NCBI GenBank assembly: GCA_028015205.1
Contig: CM051521.1
Coordinates: forward strand, 126,302,614-126,366,613
Direction of reading: 5' to 3'
From: Mytilisepta virgata
Taxonomy: Eukaryota; Mollusca; Bivalvia; Mytilida; Mytilidae
DNA: 64,000 nt
Below are positions 26,001 through 38,000 of the stretch, piece by piece. Under the pieces are notes generated by a model. That model was not told the origin of the DNA and ran no database searches. It saw only the letters and a program-made list of their open reading frames with translations. A program made the position numbers and the translations under genes. Positions within the stretch are counted from its first letter, which is position 1; every line of letters starts with the position of its first letter.

Positions 26001-29000
26001 TTTTAGTTCATCATGTGGATCCTGAAAGGACAATAAATTCTATATATATTTATCAAATTCAAGAGGTTTAAATATCTTATGATAACAATTCTGGCTAATC
26101 TATATACAAAGTTTTAGAATGTAAAACTTGGAAAACATTGTGGCAAATGTACTTATTATTTTCTGTTTAAGCATATTGTGTCAATATTGTCAACCATGAA
26201 ACAGAATGAATCACTATAAATTCTGTAACAATAGAGCATTACTTTACCTCCAAAATTTATGCCGCCATCAAAGTTCTACTCAGGACTTTTTGAACAGCAG
26301 CCTTTCCCTCTACCAACTGAGCTAAAATGTACTCCACTGGCCATGTTATAAACATGTTACAATTCTAAAACTTCTATCATAAACAAGGGAAGCCTGTTAT
26401 ACTAAAATCAATTCTCTGCATTTAGCTTATTGCCAGCACTTATTTCATATCAAAATAACTTTAAACAGTTACATACTAATTAGGTAACACTATACCTGTA
26501 TTGGGTTAACATTTCCATCCACTTTTACATTATAATGATAACAAAATATATCAGCCATTTTGTAATCTGGATTATCTTCTACTGGTCCCGACAGATGAGA
26601 CTGTATATCTGAGTATTTCCATACACAGAAAGCTCCTTCTTTTTTCTCAGTAGAATTTTCTGTAGGATAGGAATCAGCATCTTCTGCACTATAAAATCCA
26701 CCTTCCTGAAATTTAAATTTACAGTGATACCCAATATAATATTCAGAAAGTATATAATAAATGGTTCTACTGAGAGCAGCATTTTGATAAGTAAACATTT
26801 CAAGTCAACATATCACTTTGCATGGGAAAATGAAGTTTTGGACAATAATGTTTTGACACTGCTACACAGGTGATACAATAATGTGTACTTGTATAAACAT
26901 ACATTTGTGTACTTACAGGACTCTGAAGGTCTCTTGTCACATATTCTACTATGTCTCTGGCAATATCACCAAACATTGCTTCCTTTGTAATCTATAGAAA
27001 AACAACAATATACTGAATAAATTGCTAAAAAAATTATTAATTCACAGCATCAGAGACACAAGTGTAAAACTGTTGTTAATTGCATTACTCCACTTACGTC
27101 TGCCAATATCAAATCATCAGTTTATCTAAATACACCTTTATTTCATAGATGAAAAATGAAGACCACAACAGAATCATAGAAATTATTTATGCTAGAACAA
27201 TAATCCAAGTGTCTATGATAACTGAGCACTTTACAATACAACATACTTCCCCATGTTTTCCAAATTAGTCTTTAATTGTATGTTGGAACATGAAATGTAT
27301 GAGCAAATATTTACCTGAAATCATGTGGAAAACATATTTACAAGTGGCATAAGAGACAACATAAGTAATCTCGTGCAGAAATAAATAATATGGTATGGGT
27401 TTACTGTAGTACATTCACAAAGCCGGATAGTTAGAAATCAGGGAAGCTAATAAATGTAAAATTGGAAGGGATCAATTTAGATTGATTTATCACTGATCCC
27501 TTCCAATTTTACATGTTCCAATAAATAAATTGTGTTGTATTTATGTAATTCCAACCTGAAAATCATGCCACTTTAAACTGGAAATGTACTGGTATAATCA
27601 ATGAATCAAGTCAAAGGAAAGCTGATATAATTTGAATTTTAAAAACTTTGTAATGCTAATGACATATTTTCCTTAAAATCTCACTTGTTTTCTTGGTGTA
27701 CCGTTTTTTGGTATGTATAGTGTGCACATTTATACCCTGGGTCATGTTTCTTGTAAGAGGGGTGCGCGTTATATATGCCTACAGACATTTTCTTAAGTCT
27801 TTTTTCAGGTCCAAACTCCTACAAAGAAATCTCCAGAAGTGAAGAGTACGGAATATTTTTGCTAAAACATCGATTATTTTTATGTTTTACATGTTATATT
27901 TGTAATATGTATCTTATTGTTCTTGATTTGTCATGTTTTATTAAAATAAAATACATTTTATATCTCTGTAGTTACGTTTATCATGTAAATTTGGCCATCT
28001 GTTTGCAATCCGGAAGTTTGTCATGTCTTAATAAAGAAACAACAAAGCTTTTGATGTCGGTAAAATTGGCCTCAGTGTTTCTTGTTGTCATAACTTACTG
28101 TTTTTGTATGTGTTCATCATGGAGAGTAAACGTTGAGTGTATGAAAATTGAATAAACGACGCTCGTTTTGAAAAGATGAACCGCCATTTTTTCTAATGTA
28201 TCAGGTGATCGCAAGTCATGTGACTTAATATTGTAAAGTGATGATTTAGTCTATGAGAAGTTTTTTTTTATAAATACTTTTCTACTTTGTATTTTTTAAA
28301 CAACTGATTAAAACCTTTCAAGAAATTATGATTGAAAACATGATAATCCCATAACTGTTACCGGTTCATTCAGCCTATGCTTACATTTTGAAAAAATATA
28401 TAAAAAGGTAAAAAAAGTTTGTAGGCATAGGTTGAATATTGTATAAACATAAATGTCTTGTGTAAACATTGTCTAATTAAGAAGATAATTGGTTAAATCA
28501 GATATTTGGGTATTTTTGTATCTCAACTTTTTTTTGTTTTATATGGAAATTGCACCATTGTTAGATATGTAGCAGTTTATGTGTGTCATATTCTTTCGAG
28601 ACTTCATATAGATTAAATGAAATAAAAATAAACTAGAATATAAATTTGATTACTTTAATATTGTAATATTTGATTCAATAATATGCATAGCAATAACAAT
28701 AAGAACAAAGCACTTAAATTTACACTGACAGTAAACATTAAGCATTGACACTCATAAAACAATGACAGTAAACAAACACAAGCACTGAATAACAACTAGT
28801 GACATGGCAATTTAGTCCAAGTGTAACAGATGTGAGGCTGCGTCTGCGTAGTCAGTAGGAGCCATTTCACCATTATGGAGTCTTTCTTTCAAGTTGTTGA
28901 GTCTGTTGTCAATTTCGATGTACTTTCTTTTCCTTGGTACACGCTTTCCACCGGCTGCGTACTGAATAATATGTGATTGAAATATAACTAATTTTAAGAT

Positions 29001-32000
29001 AGGCTTGGTATATTCACTTTAAGCTTCATGCCATAAATGAATAGCTTTTATAAAATAAATATTAAATCAAATTCATACATATTATAAAAATTTGGGTTTA
29101 AAACAGTTGTATTTACCTGTAATTAACCCCTGTAATTATGACTTAATTGTTATATAAACACCTATTGTATTTTGTTTGTAGGCATTCCTTGAATATGATT
29201 TTTCAAAATGTAGGCATAGGTTGAAGACACCCTGTTACCTGAACGAATTTAATTAGGAACAAGGTGAACCTGTCATTGATTTGTTTTGACATCGATTAGA
29301 CCCATTGATTAAGGTGTGATAATCCGGATTAAAAGCTAGAATCAACAAACAAAAAATAAAAATAATGAGATTTTAACAATTTATTTCAGCACTAATTCAT
29401 AACATAAAATTAAATAATACATGTATATTGCATTTATATCAAAGCACTGAAAGTCACAATATTCAAGTCAGAAAGCACTAAATATAATTAGGATAATTTA
29501 TCTTGTCTTTGATATTCAAACAATTTATTAAATTCGGTTTTAGAAAACTACTTTATACATTTTAATATAAAATCTTATTTATTTGTCAGAATATTTGCAA
29601 TCTCGTATGAATTATGTATTCCGTACGGAATTCTCCGAAATCGGTGTCCATTTAGAAAACTTCCAGATTACCGGCTTCCTGTTTGCCGATTTTGGAGATG
29701 TGACTTTTCCGAAAATGTCTATGAGTATTATATGAACAAGAAACTTTTTTTCTCAAGTTTCTTGGACCAGAAAGGGGGTGCGCACAATACACACTATACA
29801 TACCAAAAGACGGTATTGTATGACTTTGTCTTGTTTTATTTCAACAAAAAATGTTGATTCATTTTGAAAAAATTTGGTTGTCCTTAAAAGGACATGAATT
29901 TCATAAAAAATTTAGGGTCTTGGCTGTATTTAGTCTTGTGGTGTAAAACCTTCAAATTCAAAGTCTTCTTCTTCACCAAACACCTTGTATATGTTGATGT
30001 TGATAATTTGGTCTGAGAGTTTGATGGGGTTGTTTATCAAGTGGTCCTTTGACCCATCTAGTTTGGTGCTTATCCCACAAACTAGGAACACTTTCTGTAT
30101 AAGGGTTTGTCTTCCTCTTAGTTTTTTTGTAGACTGTCTCAATCCAGTATTAAATGTTTTGTGAGGTTGGTCACTTGATCTTTCGCATTCATTCGTTTTC
30201 AATCTTTTGTCAAATCCAATTAAACCAACATCTTCTTGGGGTCTGCTTAAACGATTTATTAATAGAAAAATCAAGAGGTTACAGCTTGGAGGTACAGGAA
30301 AGAATAATAACAGGATGAATGTCCTCTGTTTAGGTGTAACTTTGACCTTTTTTGTCAGATATCCACAGATAAGGAATCCATCACTAAAAGGGATTTCTTC
30401 CCAACTTCTTTCCCCACATTTCTTTTATGTAGCTGACCATCAAGCACTCATTCATCCACCCATTCTCTTTAGCTGTGACAAGAAACCCCATTTGGAACTT
30501 TGAGTTCTGACTCTTTTGAATATGATCATTGGTGGATGAATGTCTCCGTTAGAAGTACAGGACAGTACAATCATTTTGTAATGAACAATAATTATCTAGA
30601 ATTAAAATTAAATACACACCTGATAAGCTGTTGAATAAGCTACTAGCAATTGTCCTTGATCATATAACATCTTCTCAAAATGAGGCACATGCCACATTGT
30701 GTCTGTAGAATATCTATGAAAACCCTAAAATATTAACACATCGTACATTATAATATTCAAATCAATAGTTCTAACTGTATATAGACAGATAATTGTTTGT
30801 TTTTTATCTTGTGATGTTATAAAACATAAAATCAATGATGTTTCATATCAAGTTATTTGCCTGATTCACAAATGTTTTGACAAAATGTTCAAAGAACAAT
30901 TTACAAAACAACAACAATATTCAATCTGTCTGTTAAAGTATATCATGTATAACAAATGAACTAGAAATTCTGAACAACTCATTAAAATGCCAACTGCACA
31001 GATAAACCAAAGAGTTCATTTATACAAAGAGTATATACTTGTATTTTACTATCTCCAGATAAAACTTTCAACTAAACCCTTGGGCTGATATTGGTTTCTC
31101 GGGATGATACAGCATGTGATATGGATTTTGTCATGTTTTATATGCTTTATCATATATTTGAACAGGAAAGTATAGTCACAGGCCCAATATCATTTTAAGG
31201 GGTATGATAAAGTGTTGATGTTATCGATTTCATCACGGTAGAAATACAGCTGACAATGTTCTTTCAGTATCATATATGCAATTTTCCTTTATTTAGTACC
31301 AAGTATATGAGAAATACTTGTATTTTACTTACTCCAGATAAAACTGTCAACTAAACCTCTAGAAACACAAAAAGCAAATTTTTATAAATCACCCTTTTTT
31401 TCCTATGTAAAACATGTATATAAAACACTGTAAAATGAGGTAACCAGTACTTGCTTTGGACACATGGTCATTAATTCCACCTTTTGCCATAAATCTGAGT
31501 GTCTGTAAGCTCATCTCTAAAGCATGTTGTCCATCTGTACTGTCTGGCTCAGTTGAGTAGAGATGGAATAAAAAGTTGAAATTCACTGAAATTAAATAAA
31601 AGAATTGAATAAAAAATTTCACTGCTTTCCATACACCACACTGCTGTCATGTTAGTCAAGGAATTGTTTTATTACATACATTTATGTATGTGGTTTTGAA
31701 TTAACTTTTACCACACATAATCTTATTGTATACATATAGATTCTACTTCAAGTAGGAGTGAGTTATGGAATTTCTCCACTCGAGATAGTTAAATTTTTTA
31801 TTTTCAACACGCGAACTTTAGCGAGTGTGTTAAAATCTAAAATTTAACTATCGATGTAAACTCACAAGTAAATTGAAGGAGAATCTGTTTCTCCTATGAT
31901 TTTTAACAAAAACCTCAACATGAATGCCATTTCGGAACTTCTCTAGTTTATCTTTCACAAGAGGGGATAATGTTTTTTTATGTGACTATGCACTAATGTT

Positions 32001-35000
32001 TATACAGAAACAACATAGGTGACAGCTAATTTTATGTCACTTTATAGATTTCATTACCAAATTATCTAATTTTTTCTCACTCAGAAATCCCAGTATTTCA
32101 CTACTCTCCATGAAATAATCTTTATTTTTTTGTTACAAATAGCGCACAAGTCAGTCCAAACATAACTATTTAAATAATCTGATATTGTCCATATTATCTA
32201 TACCATATCAAGTATTATAATTGTTATTTCAGTAAAACTTTGAAGGTAGGTAAAATGTATCGTTGTGATTTATATATAGCATAAAGAGAACAGCATTCTA
32301 ATCTCCAGCCCAATTATTAATGAATTAATAATTTACCAAAAAAAATAAAATTCAACCAATATTTTAAATAATCAAATATAAAATAAATATTTATAATACC
32401 TGGTTGAGGGAACTTTGGTGACTGACCAAAGCCACCAAATTCCTCATCATAAGATTTGTGTAACATTTGATAACATTTTTTAGCAGATTCTGTTCCAGGA
32501 ACACCTAGTCCAGCAGTCTCTGATAGTTGTGTACCTCTCATCAAAGCATCTAGTATGGCAGTTCCTTGGTTATCTATCAATTCTCGTTTCTCCCTCCACT
32601 GAAAAAATATCATTTTCTCCTATTATTTATTCATTTATTATACATGTATTGTGGATATTAAAACATCAAATAATAATTAATTGATAGGAGGTATGTTATC
32701 CCTTGCTTGCAGTCCTCCATGCAAGAATATCAGAAAATGAAAGTCCTGATACTCTGGTATTAAACTTTAAAATACTAAAAGTGATGATAGACTGTTTTAA
32801 TATGTTTTTAGTAAAGTCTAAAAAAATATACTCAATTACTGGGTCTGAAATCAACTTCAATTGATTTTTCAGGTATATATGTATCTTACAAATTACTTTT
32901 AAATATCAATAACAATTGTACCCTTTGCATTTACTAGACATAATTAGTCATTTTCTTTTCTTATGCTAAAATGCTTTAATTTTCCACATCGGTAGATTTT
33001 TTGCCTGTGAATCATTAATTTTTTGATAAAATCTCGGGGGGGGGGGGGGGGGGGGGGGCCACTTCCTATATACAAGGTGATAGGACGTGCCGCTGGAATA
33101 GGTCACCTTTTCAAGCTTGAAAATATGTGAATAGGTCAGGAAAACTATCATAAATATATCATAAGGTCAATAAAGTACACATTACTTGTTATACGAAAAG
33201 TCCTGTATTTTTGGCTCAGATTTTTCCTCAGATTTTTTCCTTAGATTTTTTTACAGGGGACACAGCCGAAATCTGAGCGTCATTTTCTCTTGAGCATTTT
33301 CTCTTTTATTCCGGAATGTGGTTCCCGTCCGTTTCCAGACATGATTTAAAATTATCACCTATCAATGACGTCACTTAACTTTGCACTTAACTCAGCGTTG
33401 GCATTTTCCGATAACAACATGAAGGATTATAACGGTATTCTAAGAGGTAAATGCAGCAACTGTGATTTTTCCTCTTCGACACTTTGGTATACACCGCACA
33501 GTCAACCAATATTAATATGGGAAAAAGTTACATTTTTACCTATGCAATATATGAAAAGGTATACATTTAAAAATTTTAATTATATGAAAAGGGTGGGGTT
33601 ACAGAGCCCCAGCGGCACCCCCTATCAATTAAGTATAGAAGTGGCCCCCCCGAGGATAAAATACCACATTAAACCTGTAAGACTGTTAAGATATGTGTAC
33701 TGTTAGTTTTGTTGCCAAAAGTTAGAACCCTGTTTGATTTTTAGGACTGTGCCTGATTTTTGTTTAAAATTTACAGATTTGTGATAAGTCACAAGTTTTC
33801 TTCAAGAAGTCAGTTGCAAAAATATGAAGTTTAGTGTGTCGTCCATGTCACTGAACTAGTATGCATTATTGTTTAGGGGCCAGCTGAAGCTCGCCTCCAG
33901 GTGAGGGATTTTCTTGCTGCGTTGAAGGCCCATTGGTGGCCTTGGGCTGCTTTCTGCTCTTTGAACCATTCCCCGTTTCCATTCTCTATTCTATACTGAA
34001 CTGCAAAAGAAACGTCGCTTTTTCAAAATGTTAGCAAAATTCAAAATAAATATTAATTAATGATTTTTATATAATCAGTATTACGATTACATCACCAGGT
34101 AAGATTAAATTACCTGTGAATTAAATTTTCGGTTGAATAATTTTCAGTTGATATCATAGAGCGACCGTACCTAAAACCGCTCGTGGGACACACTTGGCGG
34201 TAATTTTTCTTAAATCTTAAATGTTCGTGAAATTCATGCTCCTTTATGGGTATAAAAGGCCGGAGAAAATTAAAGACTGTTAGTATCAGTGTTGACACAG
34301 AAGCTATGCCACGTCTGACTCCACAACAGAGAGAACAGGCCATTGGTCGATTGGATGCTGGGCAATCTGCCAGAGTTATTGCCAACGACTTCAACTGTGC
34401 TGTTCGAACAATTGAACGTCTACGGACACGGTACAATGCAACAAACAGCACAAATGACTGTCCACGGAGTGGTAGACCCCAAGTCACTACCCCTAGACAG
34501 AATAGAGGCATTGTTCGTCACCATTTGATGAATCGGTTCACCCCAGCTGCCGAAACTGCCAGAAACACTGTTGGAACACATGGACGACCCATAAGTGATG
34601 ATACGGTTCGTCGGCGATTAGCTGCTAGAAACATGAGATGTCGCCGTCCAGCAAGAGGACCTATTCTTACTCCTCGACACCGTCAAGCTCGTCTTCAGTG
34701 GGCCACTCAGCGACAGAATTGGCGAAATCGACAATGGCGTAACATCATCTTCTCTGACGAAAGCCGTTACTGCATTTCAACAGCCGATGGCAAAACCAGA
34801 TTGTGGAGAAGACGCGGGGAACGTTACGAAGACCGCTGCATTCTGGAAACAGACGCATGGGGAGGACCTAGCATCATGGTATGGGGTGGAATCGGCCTTA
34901 ACGTTAAACTTGGTCCAGTCATCTTTCAGAACCTTGGCCCAGGCAGAGGAAATGGCGTAACAGCTGCCCGTTACATCGACCAAGTCTTGACACCCCATGT

Positions 35001-38000
35001 TCAGCCCCATTTCGCACGTCATCAAAACAAGACTTTCCAACAGGACAATGCACGTGCGCATACCGCAAGAGCCACAAGAGACTTCCTACAGCAGAATAAC
35101 ATTAATTTTATGGATTGGCCGGCTTTGAGTCCAGATTTAAACCCTATTGAACATTTATGGGACGAAGTTCAAAGACGGTTGAATAATGAGCAGCCAAGTC
35201 CGACAACTGCAGCTGAACTTTCACAAGCGTTTCAGAGAGTATGGGCACGTATTCCGATGGCGTTTATTAATCGGCTAATCAACTCCATGTACCGAAGATG
35301 TGCCGCAGTAATTGGTGCCGGTGGAGGACATACACGTTATTAACGGACGTGGGAACACAGCATTGAAAACATGTGACGTTGCGACAATTGTGACGTTTTT
35401 GTGAACATTGTAACAAAAAGACTGTAAATCATTCATTAAATTTTGTAAAAATTAATTTAAAATATATAAATGTCACTTTGAAATAAATGTATGTGAACAT
35501 GTCATTTTGTGCGACGTTTCTTTTGCGGTTCAGTATATATGTTCATAACTGATATACTGAACTGGCCTGAGTTTCATAAACATCTTAAATATTAATTTGT
35601 GGGAAGTATTATATATTCCATAATGAGATCAAAAGATTAATATGTCAATTTTTAAACTGTTTTAGTTTTTAAATAATTTGATTAAAATTTTAAACAACAT
35701 TACTGATGTATACACAAATCACAACACAGGAGATAATTGTGTTACATGTATATAATTATTATGTCAAACTCACTTGATGAGATATTGTTCTAAGAATGCT
35801 CTTAAATCCTGGCCGACCAAAATATCTATCATCTGGTGGGAAATAAGTTCCACCTACAATTGGTTTGAGATCAGGAGTCAACCATACACTCATTGGCCAC
35901 CCTCCCCCACCACTAGTTGCCTACAAATAAATGATAAAAACATTGTAATAGTTGTTTGTCAACAAACATCAATAAACATAGGTATTGTCTGAATACAATC
36001 TACAAAGTACAGAATAAGAAATAGTAAAACATAATACTGATTACAACATTACAAATAGATTTAAAATAAATTTTTATTTTTATATATTGTTTCACTTAAC
36101 ATAAATCTTCCATGAAGAAAATGTACTCAGCATACCATATCTGGATAAAATTCCCAAATTAAATTTATCATATATCTACATAAATGTTTAAAATACATGT
36201 ATTAAATTAATGATGAATATTGTGGATTTATCTACAACTGATAAAGTTCCAAGAATTATATTTAAGTAATCCACATATTCAACTTAAATATGTTAGAAAT
36301 AACAAGTGTAAATATTTTTACCTGAACAAACGTCATATAAACTTTATCAACATCTGGTCTCTCTTCTCTATCTACTTTAATACAAACGAAATTTTCACTC
36401 ATGATTTTGCCAATTTCTTCATTTTCAAATGATTCTCTCTCCATGACATGACACCAATGACATGTGGAATAGCCAACAGATAAGAATATAGGTTTGCTTT
36501 CTGTTCTGGCTTTATCAAATGCTTCCTTACCCCAGGGATACCTGTATAAATAACACTTTATTTCTGAAAACTTTACTAAACATCTCACAATGTAAAACTA
36601 TGTGATTAATGGTGTTCAGAAAAACATGTATACAACTGTCTTACATGTATAATTCTATGTCCTTACTTACAATGGAAATGGATATATATCATCATACAAA
36701 CCCCCCCCCCCCCCCCACAAATCTACATTCAATATCGTGCCCCTATAGCCATCTCTTTCCAAATATCACTAAATATTGAAAAATGTTTCCAAAATTACAG
36801 GGCTCACCACACTTGAAAATAACAGGGAGACCCAGTCTCCCTCAGGGTAGCAACAGGGAGATTTCAGGGCATGACAGGGAGACTTCCAATTTTTCCCCCA
36901 ATTTGTCGCCTGTCGAGTAAATATCTGTTATTTTATGTCTTATAGTGTATACTATACATTCCTTTATTGTGTTTTATCCTGTATTGTTTGAGATTTGTTA
37001 CGTTGTTCGGAGGCGCCTTACTTAAAAACACAGGGCGACTCATTTATCGCTCTGGAGCCGATGACAGGGCGACATTGGCGAGCATTAGGCGACTTAATCA
37101 CCCTAATCGCCCAGTTTGGTGAGCCCTGAATTAATCATCAGTGTTGGTATATCACATGTAATTCAATATTTGAAGAACTTCAATACCTTTAAGTGATTAA
37201 TTCTAACTAATTTTATGGGTTGTTTAATGGCAATATTGGTCTATATCATTGTTGACGTTAAACAATAATCTAAACACTCTTATGACACATGACTTCTGAA
37301 TATGAATGTAATTATTATCTTGAAAACATTAATAATTGTACAGTGTATATCATTACACGGTATTTTCGAAATCCCAAGACTCCTACACCAAAGTAAAGTC
37401 TTAGCCCATAGTGTAAAGAATGACATCATGGCTGACAAGTAAACTTTTATAAGTGATATATCTAAGAAGATATAGATGATTAGACAGATCTTTATTTAAA
37501 TCATCTCAGCCCTCCTATTAATAATAGACCAATGGGTTGTATATAAAATGTTCAGTCTCCTGTGTATAACCCGTACTATCAGAATAAAATATGTGTTAAT
37601 ACCAATAAAAGATAAGATTTTACAAACCAGTCCACAGGATTGGATGCATGTTGTAAAAGATATGGTGATTTTTCCTTTGAAAGACGATTTCTAAATTTAC
37701 CAGTGTGAGATGAAGCCATTCTGACAATATTGCAGAAAAATCCTTTTCTGAAATGCAGGAAAAATGAATATCAAAACAGTTGTGTAACATCATCATAGAT
37801 TGAGCAACTATAAAGTAAGGTGGAAGTAGAATATGTACATCAGACCATCATAAATAATGAAAATAAGTTGTTGTCCTTGTTGAAACAGGGAAGAGTATAG
37901 GTACATTTTTGTCAACCTTGTCACACTTTAAATATTAGAAATGCATATTTTTCAGATAATAATTGTTCTTGTTATTTTACATTGATGGACTTCCAAGATT

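Noticed and set aside
27775..28155. 126-codon plus-strand frame
   Set aside because: Composition is AT-driven (Leu/Ile/Cys/Phe), it lies inside the TA-flanked element, and no motif is seen.
34110..35061. Minus-strand frames opposite the transposase
   Set aside because: They are antisense shadows of the Tc1 transposase.
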